From contig NZ_JDFF01000012.1 of assembly GCF_000565015.1 (NCBI RefSeq), positions 1-64,000 of the forward strand: a stretch of DNA of 64,000 nucleotides, read 5' to 3'. The notes under the pieces were generated by a model, which saw only the letters and a program-made list of their open reading frames with translations, searched no databases and was not told where the DNA came from. Both the position numbers and the translations under genes were made by a program. Within the stretch, counting starts at the first letter, position 1. Each line of letters begins with the position of its first letter. Positions 17,575 through 27,465 of the stretch are shown here, piece after piece. The stretch comes from Porphyromonas catoniae ATCC 51270. GTDB taxonomy: Bacteria; Bacteroidota; Bacteroidia; Bacteroidales; Porphyromonadaceae.

Positions 17575-17754
17575 AGCTAATCTCATGCGACTACTTCCCT
17601 GTCATCTCGATAGAGTGGGATAAAGTGAGGAAAGAGGAGTGTAACTCTGACCGATTGTCAGCGGGTATTCGATACAAGTACTTTAAACTGTTTGGAGTGG
17701 TTTATACCTTGCTCTTACAGAGTGAAATGCGCAGGTCAAAAAATGTGGCATGAC

Positions 17755-17861
17755 GAGTTACCATAACTCGTTACAAAGAGTTATGGTAACTCGCTGAAGA
17801 GAGTTGTGGTAAGTCGTTGAAGAGAGTTATGGTAACTCGTTTTGGCGACTTATGGTAAGTC
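17755..17861. repeat. Array A2: five 15-bp palindromic units, exact 23-bp period
   Basis: Units start at 17755, 17778, 17801, 17824 and 17847, of the GAGTTATGGTAACTC family. The first is inverted (centre ACCATA) and the other four share one orientation. The last has both half-sites changed to GACTT/AAGTC, which keeps the palindrome. Confidence 0.96.
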
Positions 17862-17967
17862 GTTACGCCTCGCTCACTAGCCCTGTATCTAGGGCGTTTG
17901 AGAGAGATGGCAATCGATAATAAAGAGGGACAAGGCAAGAAGAACTAAAAGCGAGAGAAACGAAGAA

Positions 17968-18030
17968 GTAGCCATTAGGGGTACCATCCTAGCCTGTAGA
18001 CTATGAGGATGAACTTAACCTAATGGCTAC
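17968..18030 (-). terminator. Terminator-like structure behind pdxB
   Basis: Outer arms GTAGCCATTAGG (17968-17979) and CCTAATGGCTAC (18019-18030) are perfect; inner arms CATCCT and AGGATG pair as well. On the minus strand T-rich sequence follows, 73 bases past the pdxB stop. Confidence 0.65.
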
Positions 18031-18102
18031 GTCTTTGCTTCCTGTTGTGCGATGACCTGCTGTAATCGAACGCGTGTGTTATCAAGGCTTCACGCTAGCC
18101 GA

Positions 18103-19233
18103 TTAGCTGAGGTTGAAGTCGAGCTGCCTAAGGAGCAGTGCCTCTGCCTCATCATACCCTACAATATGGTAAGCCGAAGCCTCACGAGGGAAGAGATAGC
18201 TCTTGCGTAGACGATTGAAATCCTGAGGTGTGGCTTGCAGCTCTTGTGTCGTTGCACTGGGGTTAGCTGTGTGAAGTAGGGCACGACGTACACGCTCCCC
18301 CTTGGGGTAGCATGAGAGGTCAATCATGGGGGTGCTGGGTGTGGGTAGGCAGGAGGCATCCCATAGCCCCTTGGGCTTATTTAGTGCTAAGTCATCACAG
18401 ATTGCCTCGAGAGCCATGCGTGACCCACGCCACTTCCCATCGGCAGTCCAGCCTGCGATATGTGGGGTGGCAATGAAGGCTTTGCGTGCTAGCCTACCAT
18501 CAATCGTAGGTTCGCCTTCCCAGCAGTCGAGGATAACATCTCTGATCCAGCCTTTGTCTAGTGCTTCGTGTAGAGCCATGCTGGGTGTCACTCCTCCCCG
18601 GCAAGCGTTGATGAGGAGAGGCCTCCGAGAGCATCGTTTGAGGAAAGCAGGATCCACCATCCCTTGGGTTGGGTAGCGTCCATCTTTGGTCAGAGGTACG
18701 TGTAATGTGATGATGTCGCTCTCTGCGAGGAGTGTCTCGAGGGAGGTTGTGAAGCCTTCCGCTCCCTCACGCTCCACTCGAGGAGGGTCGTAGAGCAAGG
18801 GTTGTAGTCCGAGTGCTGTGACACGCTTGGCGAGTCTTCCCCCGACGTTCCCTACGCCAATGATCCCGATGGTCTTGCCTTGTAGCGTCTCACCTCGTTG
18901 TAGCGACCAGAGCGAGAGAGCCGAGAGTACATATTGCACCACGCCGAGGGCGTTGCATCCAGGGCTGTTGTGCCAGTGAATATGATGCTCCTCGCAGTAG
19001 GCAGTGTCGATATGGTCAAACCCTGCCGTTGCGGAGGCAATGACGCGTACGGAGCTCCCCTCGAGGAGGGTTTCATCACATTGTACGACACTTCTGATGA
19101 GCAGGGCATCGGCGTTCTTAATCCGTTCGGAAGAGAAGTCTGTACTGTCCAAACGTATGACTTCGCCGACCTCCTCTGCTAATGTGCTTAGGTAGGGCAG
19201 CGAACTGTCTATGATGAGTTGTGGCTTTTTCAT
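18103..19233 (-). CDS. pdxB: 4-phosphoerythronate dehydrogenase
   Basis: A 376-residue D-2-hydroxyacid dehydrogenase of the PdxB type, acting in the DXP-dependent route to pyridoxal phosphate. Evidence is the early ADALLIRSVVQCDE, ATAGFDHID, HWHNSPGCNALGVVQYV, the Rossmann loop GIIGVGNVGGRLAKR (about residues 123-137), INACRGGV with the catalytic Arg, and TPHIAGWTADGK with the catalytic His. The PdxB-specific C-terminal extension with LRKSYLFPRE is present, which separates it from general 2-hydroxyacid dehydrogenases such as ldhA in this window. Monocistronic. Confidence 0.92.
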   Translation of the reverse strand: MKKPQLIIDSSLPYLSTLAEEVGEVIRLDSTDFSSERIKNADALLIRSVVQCDETLLEGSSVRVIASATAGFDHIDTAYCEEHHIHWHNSPGCNALGVVQYVLSALSLWSLQRGETLQGKTIGIIGVGNVGGRLAKRVTALGLQPLLYDPPRVEREGAEGFTTSLETLLAESDIITLHVPLTKDGRYPTQGMVDPAFLKRCSRRPLLINACRGGVTPSMALHEALDKGWIRDVILDCWEGEPTIDGRLARKAFIATPHIAGWTADGKWRGSRMALEAICDDLALNKPKGLWDASCLPTPSTPMIDLSCYPKGERVRRALLHTANPSATTQELQATPQDFNRLRKSYLFPREASAYHIVGYDEAEALLLRQLDFNLS

Positions 19234-19352
19234 CCCAGTCTTTCGGCTCTATGATATGTGAGCAAATAATCTTTCACACCCCAAAGGTGCATAGGGTACC
19301 TCAGAGGAGTGCTCGGCGAGATGAGAAGATGATAATATGGTACTATTGGGTA

Positions 19353-20318
19353 CTATCGCAGGCTGAGACGTGTGTATAGATATGGAGCGTGCAGGAAGAG
19401 CCAAGTTTTCATAGCATGTATTCGACCTCCTGCTACATTGAGGTAGGGACGTCGACGTGCTCGCTTCAAATAAGGAAGGAAGGCTTTAGTTATTTCTTGA
19501 TACTTCTCCGGGGCTTCTAAGTAAAGTTGATACCAGTACATCCACAGGTAATTTACAGCCATTGTGTTTGCGTGCAGGAGCATATCCCTATCTCTTGTGT
19601 AGCGGCTCATTAGTTCCTCTATGTTATTGAAGAGGTAGGACATGCGCTCACTGAATACCCCAGTTGTAGAGCCATCTCGCCCCATCCTATAGTTGTATCC
19701 TGCAATAGGAAGTAGGTAGTAAGACTTAATCTTGTGGAGGACTTCAAGCACGAAGCTGTTGTCCTCGTACACATAGCCTTCGCGGAAACGTATGGTGCCA
19801 ATTGCTTCCTGTCTGAAGACTTTAGACCATACGGATGGGCCAAGTTTAAAAGAAAAGCCTTGAGTGACCTCACGTAGAGCTTCCTCTCGGGAGTAGAGTC
19901 TGCCAACAGATTCTCCGCAATAAACTTTCCCCTCCGTGCGTAGCTCATTAATTCCAAAGCCGACAATATCAACCTCTTGGTGTTCCTCCAGAAACGAGAT
20001 TGCAGCCTTATAAATGTCTGGCTCTATGTAGTCATCGCTGTCGACGAAAGTAATGTAGGTGGCATCTTTGGCTAACTCTAGCCCTCTGTTACGTGCTGTA
20101 GATTGACCACCATTCTCCTTATGTACGACAATGACTCGAGGGTCTTGGTGAGCATATTCTTCGCAGATTTCACCGCTGCGATCAGGGGATCCATCATCCA
20201 CAAGGATTACACGAAGTGAGGTATAAGACTGGGAGAGGATGGAGTCAATGCACTCACGAAGATAATCTTCTACCTTGTAGACAGGTACAATGACGGCAAG
20301 GAGAGGAGAGGTGTTCAT
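19353..20318 (-). CDS. Family 2 glycosyltransferase
   Basis: A 321-residue GT-A fold glycosyltransferase. The N-terminus LLAVIVPVYKVEDYLRECIDSI, then VILVDDGSPD (nucleotide site), GGQSTARNRGL and FVDSDDYIEPD (DXD-type metal site at about residues 93-97) are all canonical for GT2 enzymes that build surface polysaccharide or lipopolysaccharide. The acceptor sugar cannot be read from sequence. It is last in the operon DUF4286-ruvC-GT4-GT2, 4 bases after the GT4 gene. Confidence 0.88.
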   Translation of the reverse strand: MNTSPLLAVIVPVYKVEDYLRECIDSILSQSYTSLRVILVDDGSPDRSGEICEEYAHQDPRVIVVHKENGGQSTARNRGLELAKDATYITFVDSDDYIEPDIYKAAISFLEEHQEVDIVGFGINELRTEGKVYCGESVGRLYSREEALREVTQGFSFKLGPSVWSKVFRQEAIGTIRFREGYVYEDNSFVLEVLHKIKSYYLLPIAGYNYRMGRDGSTTGVFSERMSYLFNNIEELMSRYTRDRDMLLHANTMAVNYLWMYWYQLYLEAPEKYQEITKAFLPYLKRARRRPYLNVAGGRIHAMKTWLFLHAPYLYTRLSLR

Positions 20319-20322
20319 AGTC

Positions 20323-21480
20323 TTATTTCTTTTCTTTGGTCAATGACTGGAAGAGAGCATCCCACTGAGGAAGGATTACCTCAGGGCTAAAGCGATGAGC
20401 GTTAGCTTTGGCAGCTTGCCCCATCTTGTATCTCAGTTCTTCGTCTTCCATGAGTAGGCTGAGCTTTTCCGCAAAGGCGTGCCTATCTCCGTACGGGACA
20501 ACGAATCCAGGTGCTTCAATAGCATCACAAATTACATCACGTGCACCGCAGTGGAAAGCATAGCATATTGAGGGTAATCCCACCTCCTGTGCCTCCAGAA
20601 GAACCATAGGGAGCCCTTCAGAGTGGGATGTCATAAGAAGGATGGAGGATTGCAGATACTCTTGCGTAATCGTGTTCGTTGGAGAGTAGAAGTGGCAGCT
20701 TGTGTCAATCTTTAAGGCTCTAGCCCGATCCTCTAGGCTTTGTTGCAGGTAGCCATCTCCGAAGAAAACAAGTTCCCAGTCTGGATGTTGCGCAGAGACT
20801 ATTGCCCATATCTCTAAGATTTCATGGAGATTCTTCTCATGACTAAAACGAGCAACTACAATACATCGCTTGTTAGAAAGTGGAGCTGTAATATCGGAGT
20901 GAATGGGGACAATGTTATGAATCACTTGCAGGTGCTTGATTTTTCCATCCCAGAACGAAGCATCCTCTTTTGTTAATAGTTGCATGCAATCATAGCGAGA
21001 AGCATGCGATGCGAATGAACGTGTCGCCCACCAAGCCATAAGGCGGCGTAGGTAGTTTTTTGAAGAGAATCGATGCTCTTTTTTTATGTTCCCAAATGAC
21101 CCGTGGTGTTCTCCTACCTTGACGCTACCATCTTTGATGGAGTGCAGGAAGGAAAACTCATGATAGCCCGTTGATATAGTGATATCAGGCTGTGCTTGCT
21201 TGAGGTATTCCGTGAGGAGCTTTCTGTGATGCTTTCTATGTTTATAAAGGTGCCAGTACTTCCTTAGTCGAGATGTCCCATCTATCTCATCATAATTGAT
21301 AGATAAATCTACTACATGAATAGATGGATTGAGGAGGAAGAAAGGCTCCCGTCTAGATAGGTCAGTGACGACAATGGTGACATCATGCCCCTGCTCTGCA
21401 AAGTAGTTTGCCTTCGTTGTTGTGACACGCTCCATCCCTCCAGCGTGATGGAGGCTCTTGATGCAATAGACTATTTTCAT
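20323..21480 (-). CDS. Family 4 glycosyltransferase
   Basis: A 385-residue GT-B fold glycosyltransferase. The first strand and loop, KIVYCIKSLHHAGGMERVTT, is the GT4 acceptor-side start; the C-terminal half has VVARFSHEKNLHEILEIW, FFGDGYLQQSLEDRA and the E-x7-E site in SEGLPMVLLEAQEVGLPSI (about residues 298-306). It probably adds a sugar to a surface glycan with its GT2 neighbour. It follows ruvC by 48 bases in the same direction. Its base composition is more AT-rich than the ruvC and DUF4286 genes upstream, as surface-glycan genes often are. Confidence 0.88.
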   Translation of the reverse strand: MKIVYCIKSLHHAGGMERVTTTKANYFAEQGHDVTIVVTDLSRREPFFLLNPSIHVVDLSINYDEIDGTSRLRKYWHLYKHRKHHRKLLTEYLKQAQPDITISTGYHEFSFLHSIKDGSVKVGEHHGSFGNIKKEHRFSSKNYLRRLMAWWATRSFASHASRYDCMQLLTKEDASFWDGKIKHLQVIHNIVPIHSDITAPLSNKRCIVVARFSHEKNLHEILEIWAIVSAQHPDWELVFFGDGYLQQSLEDRARALKIDTSCHFYSPTNTITQEYLQSSILLMTSHSEGLPMVLLEAQEVGLPSICYAFHCGARDVICDAIEAPGFVVPYGDRHAFAEKLSLLMEDEELRYKMGQAAKANAHRFSPEVILPQWDALFQSLTKEKK

Positions 21481-21528
21481 TTTCTTCAGACAGATTTTTA
21501 AGCTAAAAGCATTTGGTACAAAGGTTGT

Positions 21529-22113
21529 TTAGCTCTTTTGACCTTTGATACGAGTGGGGTTTTGACGGACGAAGTCTCTCCAGGTCTTCGCTGCACCTGC
21601 ACTGCTAGAGGTTAAGGGGGAAGAAGTGAGGAAGTGATGACAAAGAGCTGCAGCAAGACCATCCGTGGCATCTAGCTCCTTGGGCATATCCCCTTCGGGT
21701 ATTTTTAGATAACGCTGGAGCATCCCTGCTACTTGCTCTTTTGATGCCGCTCCGTTGCCAGTGATAGCTTGCTTGATACGCATTGGGACATATTCGGTGA
21801 TGGGGATGTCGCGCGTTAGGGCGGCAGCCATAGCTACACCTTGGGCTCGGCCGAGCTTGAGCATACTCTGCACATTCTTGCCGAAGAAGGGGGCTTCGAT
21901 GGCGAGCTCATCAGGATGATACTCATCGATGAGCCCCAGCACACGATCAAAGATACGACGCAGGCGCAGATAATGGTTGTCGAACTTATTCAGATTAATC
22001 GTCCCTAGGGCGAGGAGCTTTGCCTCTTGCCCTTTTACCTCGAGTAGGCCATATCCCATGATGATGGTGCCTGGGTCTATGCCCATGATTATGCGCTCAG
22101 AGACGTGCTTCAT
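21529..22113 (-). CDS. ruvC: Crossover junction endodeoxyribonuclease RuvC
   Basis: A 194-residue Holliday junction resolvase. The acidic catalytic residues are in place: Asp in [13 protein letters not shown] (about 13), Glu in [23 protein letters not shown] (about 73) and the Asp pair in [13 protein letters not shown] (about 148-151). Twenty-five or so residues beyond the catalytic core end in a basic tail. It is second in the operon, 5 bases after DUF4286. Confidence 0.95.
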   Translation of the reverse strand: MKHVSERIIMGIDPGTIIMGYGLLEVKGQEAKLLALGTINLNKFDNHYLRLRRIFDRVLGLIDEYHPDELAIEAPFFGKNVQSMLKLGRAQGVAMAAALTRDIPITEYVPMRIKQAITGNGAASKEQVAGMLQRYLKIPEGDMPKELDATDGLAAALCHHFLTSSPLTSSSAGAAKTWRDFVRQNPTRIKGQKS

Positions 22114-22118
22114 CCTGC

Positions 22119-22433
22119 CTAACCGACTTCCTCCATTATGGTGCTGAACCCAATAACAGCTTCCCCGAAGCGTGCGACGAGAGCCTCTGCCAGACGTAGC
22201 CCAGTATTGGAGAGGACGTCCTGTAGATGGTACTCTGTCGGTGTATAGAAGTGCAAGGCATAGCTGATGCTGTCTACCTCTTCACCCTGCTGACGGATGC
22301 GGTGCAGGCGAAGGCTTCCTTCTTTGATGAGGTCATCCTGAGCTAAGGCAGGGAGGTAAACCTCTTGCATAAACTCCAGAAAAGCACCCTCCGAGAGCGG
22401 TGCCATGACAAAGGTCGTATTATATAGGATCAT
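22119..22433 (-). CDS. DUF4286 family protein
   Basis: A 104-residue cytosolic protein with the DUF4286 pattern: MILYNTTF at the start, LPAL, and [17 protein letters not shown] in the centre. It is predicted to be a small alpha/beta (ferredoxin-like) fold. It is very often next to ruvC in Bacteroidota, as here, but its function is unknown. It is first in the operon; a -7 box lies 35 bases upstream. Confidence 0.8.
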   Translation of the reverse strand: MILYNTTFVMAPLSEGAFLEFMQEVYLPALAQDDLIKEGSLRLHRIRQQGEEVDSISYALHFYTPTEYHLQDVLSNTGLRLAEALVARFGEAVIGFSTIMEEVG

Positions 22434-22467
22434 CCAATACTTGGGTTAGTATGCAGAATTTGTAAGA

Positions 22468-22475
22468 CAAAGTTA
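22468..22475 (-). promoter_or_regulatory. -7 box TAACTTTG for the DUF4286-ruvC-GT operon
   Basis: Minus-strand box ending 35 bases before the ATG at 22433; array A3 begins 160 bases further upstream. Confidence 0.6.
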
Positions 22476-22634
22476 CCCTTATTCTTCATAACTAGGCTTA
22501 GATGAAAGGGAAACATTAAGGGCTGATACATATGGATGATGATGAGTACGTCGTATAATAATCCCTTTGCTAAGATGGTCTGTCACCTCCCTTCATAAAA
22601 TCCCCAGATACGGGGTTTGTGAAAGGGTGGTAAA

Positions 22635-22741
22635 GACTTACTATAAGTCGTTGTAACGAGTTACCATAACTCTCTTCGACGAGTTACCATAACTTTTCAT
22701 CACGAGTTACTATAACTCTTTGTGACGAGTTATGGCAAGTC
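22635..22741. repeat. Array A3: five 15-bp palindromic units, exact 23-bp period
   Basis: Units start at 22635, 22658, 22681, 22704 and 22727. Here four units read with centre ACCATA or ACTATA and the last is inverted (ATGGCA), so the array is the reverse of A1, A2, A4 and A5 but has the same make-up. It lies between the divergent DUF4286 operon and dnaE. Confidence 0.96.
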
Positions 22742-23155
22742 GTCAATTCGTGTTTTGGTGATCTTTGTATTTGATTGTGTATGAGTTTCCTATAAGCTCC
22801 TCCTCATCCATGGCCTTCGCCAGATTGGTGAGCTCTGAAGCGATGTGAATAAATGCGACCTGCACCCCTTTTCAAGGACTGACCTAGGAGCAAAAGCATT
22901 TATCAGCTCTCTCCAATCTAGCTATTAGACTTGGACCTGTAGTGAGAGGGTAGCTCTTTATACTTCAGTCATGGAATAAGATCCCGTGTGCTAGGACTGC
23001 CCTTCCGTAATTGCAATCGATGGGCATGTGGTGAGGGCTACTCTACGCCTAACGATGCAATGAGGGGAAGATGCTCCAATAAAATATGTCTGGAGGTGCC
23101 GCCTCTGGAGTTGATGGAGACGGGTATGTGGGGAAGGGAATACAAGGATTTACGG
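22742..23155. other. Intergenic stretch without recognised genes
   Basis: No ORF with coding character, no RNA-like hairpin and no -7 box was seen between array A3 and the dnaE promoter. Confidence 0.5.
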
Positions 23156-23163
23156 TAACTTTG
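23156..23163 (+). promoter_or_regulatory. -7 box TAACTTTG for dnaE
   Basis: The box ends 72 bases before the preferred ATG (23235) and 45 before the alternative at 23208. Confidence 0.6.
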
Positions 23164-23234
23164 TGCCTCAAAGAAAGGAGATGCGCAGGTCGTATCGCTT
23201 TCTCTGAATGATACGTAATCCGGATTTACAGCTT

Positions 23235-26200
23235 ATGGCTACAGATATGCAACGCTTTGTACACCTGCATGTGCACTCTCAGTTCTCTCTCCTAGACGGA
23301 CAAGCCTCAATTAAGGGTCTTGTCGATAAGGCAATCCAGGATGGGATGAGTGGTATCGCCCTGACTGACCATGGGGCAATGTTTGGTATCAAAGAGTTCT
23401 ATAATTATGTAGCCAAAAAGAATGACCCAATTCTCTCAGAAGTAAAGAGGCTGAAAAAGGAGATACAGAAGCTTGAGGAGAAGGCGGAACGGACGACCGA
23501 AGATGAAGCTACATTGGCTGATCTACGAGAGAAGTTAAAAGAGGCTGAGGCAAAGCCTTTATTTAAGCCCATCCTAGGCTGTGAAGTCTATTGTGCGCGT
23601 CGCTCACGGTTCAAGAAAGAGGCAAACGTCCCCAACCCCTACCGACCTAATCAATCCATAGATAATAGTGGCTGGCATCTTGTCTTGCTGGCTAAGAATA
23701 TCACGGGATACAAGAACCTTATTAAGATGGTCTCTCGTGCATGGATTGATGGCTACTATTATCGTCCACGCATCGATAAGGAGCTTCTAGAGAAGCATCA
23801 TGAGGGTATTATTGTCTCCTCTGCCTGCTTAGGAGGAGAGATCCCTCAGCACATCATGCATGGGAATATAGAGGAAGCAGAGAAGAGCATCCAATGGTTC
23901 AAGGGGATCTTTGGTGAGGACTTTTACCTTGAGCTACAACGACACAAGACCGATAATCCCCTCGGGAACCAAGAGACCTACGAGAAACAACAACAGGTGA
24001 ATGCTGTCCTGCTGGAGCTAGGGAAGAAGCATGGAGTGAAGGTGATTGCGACAAACGATATTCACTTCCTGAATGAAGAGGATGCCGAGGCACACGATCG
24101 CTTGATTTGTCTGAGCACGGGGAAGGATCTCAACGACCCCAAGCGCATGCGCTATAGCAAGCAGGAGTGGATGAAGACGACGCAGGAGATGAATGCCTTG
24201 TTCGCAGACGTCCCTGAGGTACTTGCCACGACACAAGAGATTTGTGACAAGGTGGAGTTCTATAGCATAGACCATGGACCTTTGATGCCTGACTTCCCTA
24301 TCCCTGAGGAGTTCGCTTCGGCAGATGAATATCTGCGCCATCTAACCTATGAGGGGGCAAAGCGTAAGTATGGTGACGAGCTAACAGAGACTGTACGTGA
24401 GCGTATTGACTTCGAGCTGGAGACGATTGCAAATATGGGCTTCCCTGGGTACTTCCTCATCGTGCAGGACTTCATTGCTGCGGCACGTTCGATGGGGGTC
24501 TTCGTGGGGCCTGGGCGTGGATCGGCGGCGGGCTCTGCTGTGGCCTATTGTCTAAACATTACGGATATTGACCCTATTCGCTACGACCTCCTGTTTGAGC
24601 GTTTCCTCAATCCTGACCGTATCTCGATGCCTGATATTGATGTGGACTTCGATGATGACGGGCGAGCGGATGTCTTGCGGTGGGTAACGGAGAAGTACGG
24701 TTACGAGCGAGTAGCACATATCGTGACCTATGGTACGATGGCAGCCAAGAGTGCTATTAAGGATGTGGCACGAGTGCAGAAGCTCCCCCTCTCTGAGAGT
24801 GATCGCCTTGCCAAACTCATTCCAGATAAGATACCCGATGTCAAGTCCGTAAACATTCCCGCTGCCATCAACTTCGTGCCAGAGCTTCGCCAGGCTTCGC
24901 TTAGCCCAGATCCCCTGGTACATGATACGCTGAAGTATGCGCAGATGCTGGAGGGGAATATTCGCAGTACGGGGGTGCATGCCTGTGGTATCATCATCGG
25001 GAAGATGGATATCAGTGACGTCGTCCCACTTAGTACGGCGGAGGATAAAGCTACAGGCGAAAGCCTCCTCGTTACACAGTACGAAGGCTCAGTGATCGAG
25101 TCCACTGGGCTTATCAAAATGGACTTCCTCGGTCTAAAGACCTTGTCTATCATCAAGGAGGCTCTGCATAATATCAAGAAGCGCAGAGGGGAGGAGATTG
25201 ACATTGATACCATATCAAGGGAGGATGAGAAGACATATGAACTCTATCAAGCTGGTCGGACGATAGGTACCTTCCAATTTGAGTCTGCGGGTATGCAGAA
25301 ATACCTCCGAGAGCTCCAGCCTACGACCTTTGAGGATCTGATAGCGATGAATGCCCTTTATCGTCCAGGGCCGATGGAGTATATCCCGGATTTTATTGAG
25401 AGGAAGCACGGGCGCAAGGAGATTGTGTACGACCTCCCTTGCATGGAGCGATACCTGAAGGATACCTACGGCATCACGGTATATCAGGAGCAGGTGATGT
25501 TACTCTCCCGAGAGATCGCAGACTTCACCCGAGGACAATCGGATGAGCTTCGTAAGGCGATGGGGAAGAAGCTCAAGGATAAGATGGAAGCGCTCAAGGT
25601 GAAGTTCTTAGCGGGGGGAAGTAAAAAGGGTTATAAGGAGGACATCCTAGAGAAGATATGGGCTGACTGGGCGAAGTTTGCGAGCTATGCGTTTAACAAG
25701 AGCCATGCTACCTGCTACAGCTGGGTGGCGTATCAGACAGCCTACCTCAAGGCAAACTACCCCGCAGAATACATGGCGGGTGCCCTGAGTCGTAACCTAA
25801 ACAATATCACGGAGCTGGTGAAGCTCATGGACGAGTGTCGGGCAATGGGGATTGCGGTCCTCGGGCCAGACGTCAATGAGTCTGACTATAAGTTTTCGGT
25901 CAATGCAGAGGGGAGCATCCGCTTTGGGCTCAATGCCATTAAGGGCGTAGCTAGCTCTGCTGTGGATATGATTGTTGCCGAGCGGGAGAAGGATGGCCCC
26001 TTCGTCTCCGTCTTTGACTTCTTTGAGCGTATTTCCTCGAGTGTTGCCAATAAAAAGACTTTGGAGAGCCTTGTCTTCTCTGGAGCATTTGACAGCTTTG
26101 GTTTCCCAAGAGAGCTGTATCTAGCTCCAATGGAGAGTGGGGAAGACTCATTCCTCACCGCCCTCGTGCGCTATGGACAGGTTGTGATGAGTGAGCAGGG

Positions 26201-26960
26201 GCTGAATGAGGCCTCCCTCTTCGGGGGGGATGAAGATGCTCTGCAGATACCACGCCCGACGCCACCGAGCATTCGCCCAGAGTTCTCGGATCTCGAGCGC
26301 CTCAATAGGGAGCGGGACTTGATTGGGATTTATATTTCGGGCCATCCACTAGACCCATATCGCGTAATCCTAGAGTGCTACTGCACACATCGCACGACAG
26401 AGCTTAGTGACCTAGCTGCTGTTGGTGAGGGACGTCAGGTGAGCTTCGGTGGATTGATCTCGAAGGTATTCCAGGGTATGACTAAGCGTGGAGATCCCTA
26501 TGCTCGTATCACGGTCGAGGATCTTGCAGGCTCGATAGATGTCGCCTTCTTTGGAGAGAGCTATGCCAATCATGCCAAGTATTGCATGAAGGGCTTGTAT
26601 GTGCTCCTATCAGGTACGGTACAGAAGAGACGTTATGGAGATGAGCTGGAGCTCAACATACAGCGTATCGACTTACTCTCCTCTGTAGCAGCGAGCCTAA
26701 TTACCTCTGTACACCTTGTCATCGACGTGCGTACTATCAGTGAAGAGATTATAGCGGAGCTAAGCACTCTACTCGCTCCTGTGGTGGCAAATCCTAGCGA
26801 TGAAAACAATAAGGGTGCCGCCATGTTATCTATTCGTATCACAGACGGTACAGGGCGAAACGATGTCGAGCTTTCTTACGATCGTAACCTCATCGCTCCC
26901 TCGCCTGTCCTCTTGGATTTCTGCCGTCTGCATGGTATCCAGATGACGGTAAATAAGTAG
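23235..26960 (+). CDS. dnaE: DNA polymerase III subunit alpha
   Basis: The replicative polymerase catalytic subunit, about 1241 residues from the preferred ATG. The PHP domain opens with FVHLHVHSQFSLLDG, and the start at 23235 (MATDMQRF) puts that motif where the family has it; the ATG at 23208 would add nine residues. Polymerase motifs include FVGPGRGSAAGS and PDIDVDFDDDGR with catalytic aspartates (about residues 455-468), then FLGLKTL and RPGPMEYIPDFIERKHG. A helix-hairpin-helix region and an OB-type domain (VSFGGLISKVFQGMTKRGDPYARITVEDL, about 1065-1095) follow. trxA is 35 bases downstream in the same direction. Confidence 0.96.
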   Translation: MATDMQRFVHLHVHSQFSLLDGQASIKGLVDKAIQDGMSGIALTDHGAMFGIKEFYNYVAKKNDPILSEVKRLKKEIQKLEEKAERTTEDEATLADLREKLKEAEAKPLFKPILGCEVYCARRSRFKKEANVPNPYRPNQSIDNSGWHLVLLAKNITGYKNLIKMVSRAWIDGYYYRPRIDKELLEKHHEGIIVSSACLGGEIPQHIMHGNIEEAEKSIQWFKGIFGEDFYLELQRHKTDNPLGNQETYEKQQQVNAVLLELGKKHGVKVIATNDIHFLNEEDAEAHDRLICLSTGKDLNDPKRMRYSKQEWMKTTQEMNALFADVPEVLATTQEICDKVEFYSIDHGPLMPDFPIPEEFASADEYLRHLTYEGAKRKYGDELTETVRERIDFELETIANMGFPGYFLIVQDFIAAARSMGVFVGPGRGSAAGSAVAYCLNITDIDPIRYDLLFERFLNPDRISMPDIDVDFDDDGRADVLRWVTEKYGYERVAHIVTYGTMAAKSAIKDVARVQKLPLSESDRLAKLIPDKIPDVKSVNIPAAINFVPELRQASLSPDPLVHDTLKYAQMLEGNIRSTGVHACGIIIGKMDISDVVPLSTAEDKATGESLLVTQYEGSVIESTGLIKMDFLGLKTLSIIKEALHNIKKRRGEEIDIDTISREDEKTYELYQAGRTIGTFQFESAGMQKYLRELQPTTFEDLIAMNALYRPGPMEYIPDFIERKHGRKEIVYDLPCMERYLKDTYGITVYQEQVMLLSREIADFTRGQSDELRKAMGKKLKDKMEALKVKFLAGGSKKGYKEDILEKIWADWAKFASYAFNKSHATCYSWVAYQTAYLKANYPAEYMAGALSRNLNNITELVKLMDECRAMGIAVLGPDVNESDYKFSVNAEGSIRFGLNAIKGVASSAVDMIVAEREKDGPFVSVFDFFERISSSVANKKTLESLVFSGAFDSFGFPRELYLAPMESGEDSFLTALVRYGQVVMSEQGLNEASLFGGDEDALQIPRPTPPSIRPEFSDLERLNRERDLIGIYISGHPLDPYRVILECYCTHRTTELSDLAAVGEGRQVSFGGLISKVFQGMTKRGDPYARITVEDLAGSIDVAFFGESYANHAKYCMKGLYVLLSGTVQKRRYGDELELNIQRIDLLSSVAASLITSVHLVIDVRTISEEIIAELSTLLAPVVANPSDENNKGAAMLSIRITDGTGRNDVELSYDRNLIAPSPVLLDFCRLHGIQMTVNK

Positions 26961-26995
26961 CATATATCACCTATTAATAACGAAAGGAATAAATC

Positions 26996-27310
26996 ATGGC
27001 ACTAGAAATCAACAGCCAAAACTTCGAGACCCTTATTGCTGATGGCAAGCCCGTGGTAGTGGACTTTTGGGCCACATGGTGCGGTCCCTGCCAGATGGTA
27101 GGTCCCTTCATCGAGCAACTTGCACAAGAGTATGAAGGTCGTGTGACGATCGGGAAGTGTGACGTCGACAAGGACGAAGAACTCCCCAGCCGCTTCAGCG
27201 TGCGTAATATCCCCACGATCCTCTTCATCAAGAACGGCGAAGTTGCTAAGAAGCTCGTCGGAGCACAGAGCATCGACGTGCTGAGGAAGGCGGTCGAAGA
27301 GCTGCTCTAA
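26996..27310 (+). CDS. trxA: Thioredoxin
   Basis: A 104-residue thioredoxin with the redox motif WATWCGPCQM (Cys at about 30 and 33), the buried Asp in VVVDFWA, the cis-Pro in NIPTILFIKNGE, and no signal peptide, so it acts in the cytosol. It sits behind dnaE, probably on the same message, and is closed by a strong terminator. Confidence 0.96.
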   Translation: MALEINSQNFETLIADGKPVVVDFWATWCGPCQMVGPFIEQLAQEYEGRVTIGKCDVDKDEELPSRFSVRNIPTILFIKNGEVAKKLVGAQSIDVLRKAVEELL

Positions 27311-27330
27311 TCCCTTTAGGATTACATAAC

Positions 27331-27376
27331 GGATCCCCCTGTGAGGCGCCTGCTTCACAGGGGGATCCTCTTTTTA
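27331..27376 (+). terminator. Rho-independent terminator after trxA
   Basis: Perfect 14-bp stem (27331-27344 with 27355-27368) followed by TCTTTTT. Confidence 0.92.
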
Positions 27377-27424
27377 GACCTTTGGGTGGGGGGCTCATCG
27401 GGGGTGAGTAATATCTCTTCGTCG

Positions 27425-27432
27425 TATCTTTG
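27425..27432 (+). promoter_or_regulatory. -7 box TATCTTTG for the acyltransferase gene
   Basis: Perfect box 34 bases before the ATG. Confidence 0.68.
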
Positions 27433-27465
27433 TGTATCGTAATCACTTAAGACAAGGCAAGGAAG

